Positions 8,138-17,191 of a DNA stretch of 64,000 nt are shown here, in pieces. Made by a program: the position numbers and the translations under genes. The notes under the pieces are model-generated. The model was not told the origin of the DNA, did no database searches, and saw nothing but the letters and a program-made list of their open reading frames with translations. Position 1 is the stretch's first letter, and each line of letters opens with the position of its first letter. The stretch spans positions 2,046,001 to 2,110,000 of the forward strand of contig NZ_CP187926.1 of assembly GCF_049933045.1 (NCBI RefSeq), written 5' to 3'. This DNA is from Pseudocolwellia sp049933045. GTDB lineage: Bacteria; Pseudomonadota; Gammaproteobacteria; Enterobacterales; Alteromonadaceae.

Positions 8138-9456
8138 TGCGCTTTCTCCACACTTTTCACAACTTTACTATTCAGTTCTTCTTTGGCTAGTTCAACGGCG
8201 TGTTGAAATAAATGGGTAATACGGGTTTTACGTTCTTTTTGTTCTTCTGTTTCCCAGTTTTCATTCGCTAAACGACTTTCAAACACTTCATCTAACGAGA
8301 GTTCATTTAGAGTGATTTTCTTTTGATGACTTGGCATTGATTCACGCGATTTTTTACTGCGTCTGATCAGAAGTACTTCTACTGGAAAATCTTCAATAAG
8401 GGTTTCAATACGAGCCGATAAATCTTGTAAATATTCTGCGCTGTTAACTTCGATATCTAACCAGATTTTTATTGGGTTGAGGGTTTGTTCAGGGGTTAAG
8501 TCTTGTGTATTGTCAGTCGGATTTTTTGTTTCGGCGAGAGATAAATACGGAGCGATATCTTTGTTCAACGATTCTAAATTTGTTTTTAAAGTCACTAAAG
8601 GCTGAAAGCATGGTATTTCAATTTCATTAATAACACGTTCAAAACCATCAGCTTTATCAGAAGTTAGAAACTCAACCATAACAATGCGTTTAGTTTGACT
8701 AGTTTCATCAAAACTTAAAGGAATAGGAGATCCGCAATAACGAATATGTTCGGTTTTCGCGACTTTTTGTGCTCGATGAATATGCCCTAAAGCAATATAG
8801 TCGGCATCAGGAAAAGCATTTGCTGGAAAGGCTTCGAGTGTACCAATATAAATATCACGCACAGATTCAGACGTAGTTACACCCACGGTAGTTAAATGCC
8901 CTGTCGCTATAATAGGATATTTACCTTGCGATAATGTTTGAGCTTGATCGAATAAGGTTTGGTAATGACCACTGATAGCTTGTTGCAATGATTGCTGTTT
9001 TTCAGAAGCTGATTGCCCTGCACTACTTTTAATAACATCGCGCGGACGAATAAAAGGAATAGCACATATAACGGCTTGTGCTTCACCCTGTTTGTTATTT
9101 AATGTAAAAACTTGCTCGTCGATATTATCGCTAACGGCTGGTATAACAGTGGTTGATAAACTTTTTAGTAAGGTTTTAGATTCACCTAACATAGCAACTG
9201 AATCGTGATTACCCGCTAAAATAACAAGCTGACATTTTAAAATATGCATTTGACTAATAAAGTCGAAATACATTTCACGCGCATAACTTGGCGGAGTGCC
9301 TGTATCGAAAATATCACCAGCCACAATCACGGCATCTATCTCATTGTCTTTAACTTGTTTGAGTAACCAATGAAGAAAATGTTGATGTTCTTTAGCTCGA
9401 CTTTTTCCGTAAAAGTGTTGCCCTAAATGCCAATCGGAGGTGTGCAGTATTTTCAT
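8134..9456 (-). CDS. sbcD: Exonuclease subunit SbcD (Mre11-like nuclease)
   Basis: SbcD is the metal-dependent phosphoesterase partner of SbcC. The 440-residue protein shows all calcineurin-like motifs: HTSDWHLG (residues 5-12), GDIFD (47-51), GNHD (82-85), and later ATGHLT and ALGHIH. The C-terminal part is the SbcD-specific capping and SbcC-docking region. It is the first gene of the two-gene sbcDC operon and overlaps sbcC by 4 bases. The intact pair predicts poor maintenance of long palindromes, which is notable given the perfect 38-bp palindrome at 17192. Confidence 0.96.
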   Translation of the reverse strand: MKILHTSDWHLGQHFYGKSRAKEHQHFLHWLLKQVKDNEIDAVIVAGDIFDTGTPPSYAREMYFDFISQMHILKCQLVILAGNHDSVAMLGESKTLLKSLSTTVIPAVSDNIDEQVFTLNNKQGEAQAVICAIPFIRPRDVIKSSAGQSASEKQQSLQQAISGHYQTLFDQAQTLSQGKYPIIATGHLTTVGVTTSESVRDIYIGTLEAFPANAFPDADYIALGHIHRAQKVAKTEHIRYCGSPIPLSFDETSQTKRIVMVEFLTSDKADGFERVINEIEIPCFQPLVTLKTNLESLNKDIAPYLSLAETKNPTDNTQDLTPEQTLNPIKIWLDIEVNSAEYLQDLSARIETLIEDFPVEVLLIRRSKKSRESMPSHQKKITLNELSLDEVFESRLANENWETEEQKERKTRITHLFQHAVELAKEELNSKVVKSVEKAQ

Positions 9457-9577
9457 AAAATTATAGCGAGTGATTAAGATGAACTAGGTTGTTGATTCTA
9501 CCCGATTTCATTGAGAAATAATGCAGGTTTCAAACATAATCTAATGAAAAAATAATGTGAAGAAAAACATGATATGT

Positions 9578-9613
9578 TTTCTCGAACGATGTACTAATAA
9601 ATCGTTCGAGAAA
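9578..9613. repeat. 13-bp perfect inverted repeat upstream of sbcD
   Basis: TTTCTCGAACGAT and ATCGTTCGAGAAA are perfectly complementary around a 10-base spacer. The site lies between sbcD (start 9456) and the end of the YeeE gene (9693). It could be the end structure of the YeeE transcript or an operator for sbcD. A second weaker hairpin (GACTATT...AATAGTC, about 9631-9650) lies beside it. Confidence 0.5.
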
Positions 9614-9692
9614 GTTCTAAAGAAACAGATGACTATTTAGATCAATAGTCTATTAAATTAAGCTTAATGTAGTAAGAAATCACTCCTACTCA

Positions 9693-10601
9693 TCAATTCC
9701 ATTTAAAACATTTTATTATATAGTGCCCGCCCCAAATGCCTAATAACATTCCAGCCACAGCACCAAATCCCGAAGGTGATAATGTCGGTAATGCAAGTAA
9801 TAACTGAACGCTATTTCCTCCCATCGCTATAGATGCTCCTATCCCCATTAATGTTCCAGCAAATAAATGTTCCGCTAGGTATTTAAAATTAGCCGGAATA
9901 AAACTAAACCTTTTTGTTCTCCATGCGGCTAAAAACATACCTAACAACAGAGCAACAAAAAACAGATATTGTTCTAACGAAGGCCAACTACTTGCACCTC
10001 CTTCAATCAGGGCTGTACTAATTTGTTGCAATAAAGTACTGGGTGGCCATCGAGGTTGATATAAGTAAATAAACCCAGACAGAAGTCCAATACCCATCAT
10101 ACCAAACCAGAGTTTCTTTCTTTTTTTATCGCCTAATAATGCCCATACAGAAATAGCTAAGGTGATAATAATAAGTGGTAAGTAACTAATTTCGCCTGGT
10201 AAAGAACTTCTAACCACTTCTATTTTTGGAGGCCAACAAGCAAGAATAACCCATCCCACTAACCAGCCTAAAATAGTAGCGAGCATTCGAAGATCACCAC
10301 GAGATAATCGACTTAATGTAGAAACTCCACAACTTTTATTTAGTGCTGCGCCTAAACCGAATATAAAACCACCTAAGACAAACCAAGCACTTAACGCGTG
10401 TGTCCAAAAATTAAATTTTATATCTATAAGGTGAGAGAAATAAGCGGCAACCCAAGCCAGAACGCCACTGAAAATAATAGCTAATAAAAACTCTTTATTG
10501 CCTGCCTTCCACTCGTTTACACCCCTGACCATACATAAGCCAGTTGTTTGGGCTAAATACCCTAAAAAGAAAACACATATAGCAACGCCAAAAAACAACA
10601 T
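9693..10601 (-). CDS. YeeE/YedE family membrane transporter (thiosulfate/sulfur type)
   Basis: This 302-residue protein is highly hydrophobic, with about nine membrane segments. It carries the family's repeated cysteine/glycine motifs: GLCMVRG with Cys23, and NKSCGVSTLSRLSRGDLRM with Cys91. A third cysteine (Cys298) lies near the C-terminus. In the characterised member TsuA, three such cysteines pass thiosulfate across the inner membrane. The related YedE branch is linked to selenium or sulfur metabolism. No sulfur-carrier (TusA-like) gene is adjacent, so the substrate is open. A terminator separates it from the glutamate-synthase-like gene downstream of that gene, so it is probably its own unit. 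Confidence 0.85.
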   Translation of the reverse strand: MLFFGVAICVFFLGYLAQTTGLCMVRGVNEWKAGNKEFLLAIIFSGVLAWVAAYFSHLIDIKFNFWTHALSAWFVLGGFIFGLGAALNKSCGVSTLSRLSRGDLRMLATILGWLVGWVILACWPPKIEVVRSSLPGEISYLPLIIITLAISVWALLGDKKRKKLWFGMMGIGLLSGFIYLYQPRWPPSTLLQQISTALIEGGASSWPSLEQYLFFVALLLGMFLAAWRTKRFSFIPANFKYLAEHLFAGTLMGIGASIAMGGNSVQLLLALPTLSPSGFGAVAGMLLGIWGGHYIIKCFKWN

Positions 10602-10714
10602 GTTTTTTCCTGTCGTCTAACATAAATATCATTTATAAACGTATAACCCCTTTTATTCATTCTGTATACACAGCTTTAAGGGATGATTAAAATGATATTG
10701 TTTTTTATATTCAC

Positions 10715-10737
10715 AAAAGGGGCAATTAGCCCCTTTT
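10715..10737 (-). terminator. Terminator of the glutamate-synthase-like gene
   Basis: A 9-base perfect stem (AAAAGGGGC against GCCCCTTTT) with a 5-base loop lies 26 bases past the stop of the 10763-12346 gene. It ends in four T on the minus strand. Confidence 0.7.
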
Positions 10738-10762
10738 AATTCTAGTTTGGTTTAGCTATTTA

Positions 10763-12346
10763 TTACCAAGAGGCAGCATTAGCTTGTGCCATGTCATAAC
10801 GCCAACTTTCAGGTATAACAACTTCATCTAACAAAACATTGACATTTATTGTCGGGTAAAGTTGTTCATAGGTTTTAATATTTATACCTTCAACTCTACG
10901 ATTCAAATGCTTAGGTTCAAGTTCTTCAACACTATTTAAACCAGCAGCGCCAACTAACTCCACTAGGTTTTTAACAGTTTCACGTTGAAAGTTAGCAACA
11001 CGTTGTGATTTATCTGTAACGATAATCGCTTTATTTCGTGATGGATTCTGAGTAGCGATACCTGTAGGACAGTGGTCCGTATTACAAGTACGTGCTTGAA
11101 TACAACCTAATGAAAGCATCATTCCTCGCGCCGAGTTAACCGTATCAGCACCTAAAGCCATGGCTCTTAAGATATGGAATGCTGAAAACATTTTTCCTGA
11201 TGCAATAATACGCATTTTATCTCGAAGACCGAATCCAATCAGAGCATTATTAACAAAAATCAATGCGTCTTTTATTGGGGTTCCTACAGAGTTTGTCATC
11301 TCAGTTGGTGCAGCACCTGTTCCGCCTTCACCGCCGTCAACAGTAATAAAATCAGGTGTAATACCTGTTTCTATCATCGCTTTACAAATCCCTAAAAACT
11401 CATCATGACGACCTATACAAAGTTTGAACCCAATAGGTTTTCCTCCAGATAATTCTCTTAGCTGCTTAACAAAAAGTAATAATTCTGTTGGTGTTGAAAA
11501 GGCACTGTGTGATGGAGGTGAAACAACATCAGCTCCCATAGGAACATGACGAATAGCGGCAATTTCTTCAGTTAACTTAGCAGCAGGTAAAATACCACCA
11601 TGGCCTGGTTTAGCACCTTGAGATAGTTTAATTTCTATCATTTTCACAACATCTTTAGTCGCATTTTCCTTGAATGTTTCAGGATTAAAGTTTCCTTGGT
11701 CATTACGACAACCAAAATACCCCGTACCTATTTGCCATACGATGTCACCACCGTGCTCCAAATGATAAGGACTCATACTACCTTCGCCCGTATTATGTGA
11801 AAAACCACCAAGTTTAGCGCCACGGTTAAGTGACATAATGGCATTCTTACTTAATGCGCCATAACTCATGGCTGAAATGTTCAATAATGCTGACATATAA
11901 GGTTTTGTACAGTCAGGACCACCAAACTTAATACGAGGATCAAAATCAGTAAGATGTTTAGGTTGCATTGAATGATTAATCCACTCATAGCCAGCACGGT
12001 TAACATCAAAAATAGTACCAAAAGGTCGAGTATCTCGATCACCTTTCGCACGTTGATAAACTAAAGATCTAAATTCTCTAGAAATAGGAGTTCCACTGGT
12101 ATCAGATTCAACAAAATATTGCTGAATTTCAGGTCTAACAGCTTCTAGTAAATACCTGAATCGTCCGAATACTGGATATAAACGACGGATAGAATGTTTA
12201 GTTTGTAAGATGTCATACAAACCAATTAAGATCACAGGTCCTAAAATAGCAAAAGCCCACAACCAAGTAATAGATAACATGGATAAACCGAGAATTAATA
12301 TAATCGATGTAATCATGAATACTATGAAAATTTGACGCATAGTCAT
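10763..12346 (-). CDS. FMN-binding glutamate synthase family protein (membrane-anchored)
   Basis: The 527-residue protein has two hydrophobic segments at its N-terminus (about residues 5-50). The synthase domain of GltB follows: the FMN-barrel segment with NISAMSYGALS, GEGSMSPYH, QGAKPGHGG and VDGGEGGTGAAP. A Cys cluster, CIQARTCNTDHCPTG, is the 3Fe-4S motif of glutamate synthases. It lacks the N-terminal glutaminase domain and the C-terminal GXGXG helix of full GltB, as is typical of this stand-alone family. Physiological substrate and electron donor are not known from sequence. AGGA lies about 10 bases before the chosen ATG. Confidence 0.9.
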   Translation of the reverse strand: MTMRQIFIVFMITSIILILGLSMLSITWLWAFAILGPVILIGLYDILQTKHSIRRLYPVFGRFRYLLEAVRPEIQQYFVESDTSGTPISREFRSLVYQRAKGDRDTRPFGTIFDVNRAGYEWINHSMQPKHLTDFDPRIKFGGPDCTKPYMSALLNISAMSYGALSKNAIMSLNRGAKLGGFSHNTGEGSMSPYHLEHGGDIVWQIGTGYFGCRNDQGNFNPETFKENATKDVVKMIEIKLSQGAKPGHGGILPAAKLTEEIAAIRHVPMGADVVSPPSHSAFSTPTELLLFVKQLRELSGGKPIGFKLCIGRHDEFLGICKAMIETGITPDFITVDGGEGGTGAAPTEMTNSVGTPIKDALIFVNNALIGFGLRDKMRIIASGKMFSAFHILRAMALGADTVNSARGMMLSLGCIQARTCNTDHCPTGIATQNPSRNKAIIVTDKSQRVANFQRETVKNLVELVGAAGLNSVEELEPKHLNRRVEGINIKTYEQLYPTINVNVLLDEVVIPESWRYDMAQANAASW

Positions 12347-12594
12347 AAAGTAATATTCCTCTTTGTAAATTTAATTCTATTTATTGTTTTTATTTTCGAG
12401 GAATAAGACACGGTCTTAGATGATTAAATTTCATGACAAAAAGAGAATTGATAGGCTTTATTAATGATTAACGATAAAAGGAAATTGAATACGACATACA
12501 AATCAAGAAATTATAAACTCATAATATCGAGATTAAATATTTGTTAAATACTATGAAAATAATTTTAAAAGGTTTATTTACGTTAAAAAACGTA

Positions 12595-13140
12595 TAAAAT
12601 TCTCGGCCGCAAGCAACCGAGTTTCAAAACAAGTTCAGTTGATCGCTATTAATTTCTTTACCATCTAATTCGATTAACTGTTCTTGAACATATTTCCTGA
12701 TAACTTCTTCTGTTGCGTTACCAATCGTTTCAACAAAAAAGCTTTGTGTCCATAATTTACCGCCCCAGAAATACTGCTTTTTAATTTCAGGATAAATTCT
12801 AAAAAACTCACGAGCAGTTATACTTTTAATTATTTGCATAACATCGCTTGGCGACTGTTTAGGGATCCCTCTAATAACCATATGAATATGGTCACTCGGA
12901 ATTTCTAACTCTACGATATCAATATCGTAGTCATATCCTACTTTTTGAATAATTGCTTTCATTGTTGAACGATAAGGTTCAATGAAGACTTTGTGTCGAT
13001 ACTTTGGTATCCACACAAAGTGGTACATTAATCTAAAGACATGATGTGTATTTCTTTGAAGTTCCATATGAAGAATAGCATTTACTGGGGTCCCCCCAGT
13101 ATACACTATCCAGCACGGGGCAAGCCCCCGAGATTTACGC
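12595..13140 (-). mobile_element. IS200/IS605-type element A (tnpA only)
   Basis: A lone Y1 transposase gene is bounded by short hairpins instead of terminal inverted repeats. The right end (12602-12621) has a CTCGG/CCGAG stem around a GCTTGC-containing loop. The left end (13116-13130) has a CGGGG/CCCCG stem with a CTTG loop. Another 7-bp hairpin (ACTGGGG/CCCCAGT, 13084-13100) stands 17 bases before the transposase ATG and could limit its translation, as internal hairpins do in IS200. No tnpB is present. Exact cleavage sites cannot be fixed without an empty site, so the bounds are approximate. Confidence 0.75.
12624..13067 (-). CDS. tnpA: IS200/IS605 family transposase TnpA (element A)
   Basis: The start chosen is the ATG at 13067, giving 147 residues (MELQRNTHHVF...). 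A longer reading from a GTG at 13106 would run through the 13084-13100 hairpin and is unlikely. The HUH motif His60-Ile-His62 and the nucleophile Tyr126 (RKYVQEQ) are present, so the enzyme looks catalytically intact. Y1 transposases move single-stranded DNA, usually on the lagging strand at replication forks. It shares IKSITAREFF and a DQLNLF-type end with the transposase at 14567, but the two are clearly different IS types. Confidence 0.9.
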   Translation of the reverse strand: MELQRNTHHVFRLMYHFVWIPKYRHKVFIEPYRSTMKAIIQKVGYDYDIDIVELEIPSDHIHMVIRGIPKQSPSDVMQIIKSITAREFFRIYPEIKKQYFWGGKLWTQSFFVETIGNATEEVIRKYVQEQLIELDGKEINSDQLNLF

Positions 13141-13264
13141 TTCGCTAGTTAAAGCAAGAAAGGGATATTAAGAAGTTTTGAGTAAAGGCAGATAAACTGC
13201 CTTACTATTTTGAATCTAAATTAAAGACTTTATTCGAATAAAAATTTGATTTTTAAACTAAAAA

Positions 13265-13900
13265 TTAACGACGATGAACCATTAACGTTCCAGAAACATT
13301 ACCCACACTTACTTCAGAGAATGTTTGATAATCAACGTCATTGAAAAAGTCTTGATATTTTTTAGTGGTGACATAAACCACAACACCTTCACTTTCAGCG
13401 TCTTCCTCTAAAATAGTATTAATTGCGGCAACTAAATAATGACCAAAGCCATGATGCTGATGGAGTGGATGTATAGCGATGAATGACAGCATGTGGAATT
13501 TTTTTAAAGGCACTGCTGCCAGTATTTTTTCTTCTTTCTCAATCATTTGCTTAGTACTGTAATAACCAGCACCTAACAACATTTTTAAACGCCAATGCCA
13601 AAAACGTTCTGAGCCCATGCCTACATCGGGTTTATTTAGGCACGCGACACCAACAATACTTTCACCTAAATAAAGCCCAACCATAGGTTGTTGAGCTTTC
13701 CAGAAGCCATTAAGTTCTTCACGAATTGAAGTTCTTAGTCTTTGCTCGTAATCAGGTTTGTCACCGTTAAAAATATCTAAAAATACAGGGTCGTCATGAT
13801 AGGCTTGATACAATAAAGAAGCCGCAAGTTTTAAATCTTCAGGCGCTAAATACTCAGCCCTTACTTCTAAATCAGTTTTTGCAGATATTGTATCATTCAT
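13265..13900 (-). CDS. GNAT family N-acetyltransferase
   Basis: The 211-residue protein carries the acetyl-CoA-binding motif A of GNAT enzymes near residues 137-160. There, SFIAIHPLHQHHGFGHYLV matches the hydrophobic strand plus Q/R-x-x-G-x-G/A loop. The N-terminal 60 residues are helical, as in the family. GAGGGA stands 8 bases before the ATG. The acceptor substrate is unknown. It sits alone between the two IS200-type elements and could have arrived with them, but its composition is not obviously unlike its neighbours. Confidence 0.8.
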   Translation of the reverse strand: MNDTISAKTDLEVRAEYLAPEDLKLAASLLYQAYHDDPVFLDIFNGDKPDYEQRLRTSIREELNGFWKAQQPMVGLYLGESIVGVACLNKPDVGMGSERFWHWRLKMLLGAGYYSTKQMIEKEEKILAAVPLKKFHMLSFIAIHPLHQHHGFGHYLVAAINTILEEDAESEGVVVYVTTKKYQDFFNDVDYQTFSEVSVGNVSGTLMVHRR

Positions 13901-14073
13901 CCAAATTCCCTCATTTTGACTTATATATATTTTATTTATTATAGGTTTAATTTTTAAAATAACTAAGATTTAGCGCTTATTTATTCTTATAAGACCCATA
14001 TAATTATCGATTATATACAATATCAGCATATTTTATAGTGAGCAAATATTAAGCATGAAAGAACGAGATCAGA

Positions 14074-14454
14074 TTAAATCGCTTCAATACGTTTATAACT
14101 TCCACCAGCACCTACTTCAGTGAGAATACTATTCTCAAATTGTAAATATGTGCATTCATCTTTACTAGTAACACCATCTTTGTGTAAACGTTGAGTTCTA
14201 TAATATATTACTTTTATCTCTTTACCTTTTACTTGGTAAGACTCAGTAAAGTCTGCAACACCAAGTAAAGTAGATGCCTGAGTATATTCACTATTTAAGG
14301 CTAAACTCTCAATATTTTTGCGATTTTCAAACTCATTGCTATGTTTCTTTTGAAAGCTATGCTCATCCTTATCCCCATCAATAGCAATAACACAACCTGT
14401 TAATCCAAATGTGATAGGAGCGACAATAAATAATGCCAGTAATGATTTTCTCAT
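14074..14454 (-). CDS. DUF3192 family lipoprotein
   Basis: The 126-residue protein has a lipoprotein signal (MRKSLLALFIVAPITFGLTGC) with a lipobox LTGC at residues 18-21, so Cys21 would be lipidated. The mature part (NRKNIESLALNSEYTQASTLLGVADFTESY... then YYRTQR, KDECTYLQFENS) matches the small DUF3192 family of marine gammaproteobacteria, whose function is unknown. Its start has an AAGGA ribosome site. IS element B ends only about 40 bases upstream, with a terminator-like end, so the native promoter may be displaced. Confidence 0.8.
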   Translation of the reverse strand: MRKSLLALFIVAPITFGLTGCVIAIDGDKDEHSFQKKHSNEFENRKNIESLALNSEYTQASTLLGVADFTESYQVKGKEIKVIYYRTQRLHKDGVTSKDECTYLQFENSILTEVGAGGSYKRIEAI

Positions 14455-14489
14455 AATTATCCTTAAAGAGTTATAAATGTATTTTTAAG

Positions 14490-15080
14490 TAAAAAACCCC
14501 GCAGCAAGCTGTCTCGCTTAGGCTCGTCTTTCACTACGTGAAAGCGGGGTATTAATTAACCCTCTATCACCATAGTTGGAATTGATCATCTGTTATTGAT
14601 TCTCGCTTAAGTTTTTTATAAGAATCATCTCCTTGATTCTTCACATAATCTTTTATTATTGACTCATTTCCATGCTTACCTACGCTGGTAATAAAGTATC
14701 CATCTGACCAAAACTCCCCTCCCCATAATTCCTTTTTAACAAATGGGCATTTCTTAAAAATCTCTCTTGCCGTAATACTTTTAACTATTTGCGCTATTTT
14801 TTTAGGGCTATACATCGGGACTGATTGAATCAAAAAATGAACATGATTTTTATCTGTTCCTATTTCTATGAACGCAATTTCATACCTTTTAGATATTTCT
14901 TCACAAACACCTTTCAGTACCTGATCAACTTCATCAGTAAATATCACTTTGCGATATTTAGCTGGACAAACAAGATGATACATTAGAACTGAAACATTAT
15001 GACTTTTATGGAGAAATATACTCATCCTAATACTTTAGCGCTTATCCCAAATCGCAGCAAGCTGCGGGGAATTAAACCCC
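14490..15080 (-). mobile_element. IS200/IS605-type element B (tnpA only)
   Basis: This is a second tnpA-only element, of a different type from element A. The left end has a CGCAG/CTGCG hairpin with a CTTG loop (15053-15066). The right end has CCCCGC (14497-14502) paired with GCGGGG (14544-14549), enclosing CTTTCAC/GTGAAAG (14528-14544) and CAGCTTGCTG. On the minus strand the right end finishes in six T, so it probably also terminates transcription. Both ends share a CAGCTTGCTGCG core. Exact bounds are inferred from these structures. Confidence 0.7.
14567..15025 (-). CDS. tnpA: IS200/IS605 family transposase TnpA (element B)
   Basis: The 152-residue Y1 transposase has HUH motif His61-Val-His63 and nucleophile Tyr127 (IKDYVKNQ). 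The segment GGEFWSDGYFITSVGKHG resembles classic IS200 TnpA more closely than element A does. All key residues are intact. The gene starts about 30 bases inside the left-end hairpin, as in IS200 elements. No tnpB accompanies it. Confidence 0.9.
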   Translation of the reverse strand: MSIFLHKSHNVSVLMYHLVCPAKYRKVIFTDEVDQVLKGVCEEISKRYEIAFIEIGTDKNHVHFLIQSVPMYSPKKIAQIVKSITAREIFKKCPFVKKELWGGEFWSDGYFITSVGKHGNESIIKDYVKNQGDDSYKKLKRESITDDQFQLW

Positions 15081-15280
15081 AAAGAGATTAAAAGATATTT
15101 CGTACCAATTTGAATAATTAATCGCTCAACTTGGTATTACATCTTAATTATTTAGCAAATACCAAACCAGAAATCTAATTAATTGATTTTGTTTACTTAA
15201 TATTTAAATAAATAGAAAAACATATTTTTAATTAGTAAAATGCACTAAAATTTAGTGAATAAATTATTAGGTTTAGATAA

Positions 15281-15622
15281 ATGACTAACTTTGAAAAAAT
15301 CACAATTATTGCTAATCAATTAGCGAATGACGGAAAAAAACCGACCGTAGCATTAATTAAAGCGAAGCTTCCAAACCCTGTTCCACTCCCACAAATGATA
15401 GGTGCTTTAAAAAGCTGGAGTCATGAGCCAGAAAACTGTGTATTTCCAGAACCGAAGATCGTTGAAAATATTAAAACGAGTGAAGATAAAATGGAGGCAG
15501 ATGTAACATTGTCTGTTGAACAGATAAATGCAGCTATAGAAAGTGCATTGGCGCCTATTAAAGCTGAATTGGCTGAGGTTAAAGCTCAGTTACAACAACT
15601 TAAACAGGCGAGTATTAAGTAA
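15281..15622 (+). CDS. Small KfrA-like protein, possible DNA-binding
   Basis: This 113-residue protein begins with MTNFEKITIIANQLANDGKKPTVALIKAKLPNP. The layout resembles the winged-helix N-domain of KfrA-type proteins (helix, then 'GKKPTVALIKAKL' as putative recognition region). The C-terminal 40 residues (ALAPIKAELAEVKAQLQQL) form a short coiled coil likely to dimerise. Function is not established. It sits alone between IS element B and syd, transcribed toward syd. A structural prediction against KfrA_N would test the DNA-binding idea. Confidence 0.6.
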   Translation: MTNFEKITIIANQLANDGKKPTVALIKAKLPNPVPLPQMIGALKSWSHEPENCVFPEPKIVENIKTSEDKMEADVTLSVEQINAAIESALAPIKAELAEVKAQLQQLKQASIK

Positions 15623-15653
15623 GGCCAGTCTACAATAATTGACCTAAACTAAA

Positions 15654-16232
15654 TTAAGCCTCTTCATTTAGAGAGTTAGCTATTGGTGTTAAACTCTCTA
15701 AAAACTCAACTAAATTATTCGCTAACTTTTTATGAGGTACACAACCCACCTGCTCTACCCATACCTCACCTGACTCATTATCAAGTGAGATAATCATATC
15801 GTCTTCATCAGTAACAGCAAAAAACAACGTAATACTTTGTTTTAGCTTTTGTTTCATCATGATATGACCAATTAGGTTTTGTTGCAGCCTTTCAAAATCA
15901 TCTTTATTCCAAGGTAATAATAACGACAACTTACCGTCTTCAGATTCAGCATCAATCGATTCACTATAAACACAAGAAAAGTAATCTTGTATGTCTTGAT
16001 GAATGCTTAGGCCTAATGCTTGCCCTACGTTCTCAAAATTTAATTGCTCATCAATTTCTACAGGTTGCCAATGAATTTTGTCATCATTAAACTTCCCAAC
16101 CTCACAAGGTGAGATCCAGTCTTTATCGACGTCAACGTGAGGTAAATGTTGATGAGTACTCTGATAGTTTTCAATGTATGAAGCGGTAAAAGCAAGTAAT
16201 GTATTCTTTACTAAGTTATTTGGTAATGTCAT
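15654..16232 (-). CDS. syd: SecY-interacting protein Syd
   Basis: Syd binds cytosolic SecY loops and is proposed to proofread SecYEG assembly. The sequence shows the family landmarks: HLPHVDVDKDWISPCE, WQPVEID, NVGQALGLSIHQDIQDYF and the closing WVEQVGCVPHKKLANNLVEFL. The start is taken at the ATG at 16232 (192 residues), which has AAAGGA about 9 bases upstream. A TTG 45 bases earlier would add 15 non-conserved residues. It diverges from queF with 79 bases between the starts, the same pairing as in E. coli. Confidence 0.93.
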   Translation of the reverse strand: MTLPNNLVKNTLLAFTASYIENYQSTHQHLPHVDVDKDWISPCEVGKFNDDKIHWQPVEIDEQLNFENVGQALGLSIHQDIQDYFSCVYSESIDAESEDGKLSLLLPWNKDDFERLQQNLIGHIMMKQKLKQSITLFFAVTDEDDMIISLDNESGEVWVEQVGCVPHKKLANNLVEFLESLTPIANSLNEEA

Positions 16233-16311
16233 ATCAGAGAAAGATCCTTTAAAATGGCTAAAATATTCAGCGTGCAAATTACGTTAACATAAACTTGATA
16301 ACAAGCCCTTT

Positions 16312-17160
16312 ATGACTTTATACAAAAATTCTATCGAACTAAATGATTTATCTCTTGGTAAACCAACCGAATACTGTAGTGAATACAATCCTAATTTATT
16401 ACAAGCTGTACCGCGTTCTTTAAACCGTGATGGTTTAGGAATAAAAGCGAATGACCTTAAATTTAAAGGTGAAGATGTTTGGTATGGCTACGAGTTATCC
16501 TGGCTTAATAGCAAAGGAAAACCTGTTGTTGCAGTGGCTGAATTCAGGTTTGATTGTACAAGCCCTAATATTGTTGAATCTAAATCTTTTAAGCTATATT
16601 TAAATAGCTTTAATCAAAGTAAATTCTCAACTTGGGATGAAGTAGAACAACACTTAACGCACGATCTTTCTCAAACATCGGGTACACAAGCAAAAGTAAG
16701 TTTATTCCGTGTTGATGAATGTGCACCTTTGGCTATTGCGCCAATTTCAGCAAGCTGTATTGATGAATTAGATGTATCGATTGAAACATACGAGATTGAT
16801 TCAAGCTTATTAGCCCTTTCAAATACAAATCAACAAGTTGAAAATAAAACATTAATCAGCCATTTGTTAAAATCTAATTGTTTGATCACTAATCAGCCTG
16901 ACTGGGCAAGTGTATATATTACTTATTCAGGATCTAAAATCGATGAAGCTGCATTATTACGCTACTTGATATCATTTAGACAACATAATGAGTTTCACGA
17001 GCAATGTGTAGAAAGGATTTTTACCGATATAATGGCTAACTGTAAACCAACTCAACTCAGTGTTTTTGCTCGCTACACACGCCGAGGCGGTTTAGACATA
17101 AACCCATACCGATCTACTGACAATAGTCACGCTCCTGCATTACGTACCCTACGCCAATAA
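16312..17160 (+). CDS. queF: NADPH-dependent 7-cyano-7-deazaguanine reductase QueF
   Basis: QueF reduces the nitrile preQ0 to the amine preQ1 for queuosine in tRNA. The 282-residue length and two tandem T-fold halves mark the long proteobacterial form. The N-half includes VAVAEFRFDCTSPNIVESKSFKLYLNSFNQ with the QueF substrate motif, and the C-half includes the SNCLITNQPDWASVYI stretch with the catalytic Cys. FARYTRRGGLDINPYRS closes the domain. queE and queC, which make its substrate, lie elsewhere in the window (44.0-45.4 kb). Confidence 0.95.
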   Translation: MTLYKNSIELNDLSLGKPTEYCSEYNPNLLQAVPRSLNRDGLGIKANDLKFKGEDVWYGYELSWLNSKGKPVVAVAEFRFDCTSPNIVESKSFKLYLNSFNQSKFSTWDEVEQHLTHDLSQTSGTQAKVSLFRVDECAPLAIAPISASCIDELDVSIETYEIDSSLLALSNTNQQVENKTLISHLLKSNCLITNQPDWASVYITYSGSKIDEAALLRYLISFRQHNEFHEQCVERIFTDIMANCKPTQLSVFARYTRRGGLDINPYRSTDNSHAPALRTLRQ

Positions 17161-17191
17161 ATAATTTCTGATTGCGACATTATTAAATTTG

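Noticed and set aside
12595..15080. Genomic or defence island bounded by the two IS200 elements
   Set aside because: Only a GNAT enzyme and a DUF3192 lipoprotein lie between them; no integrase, tRNA or defence genes.
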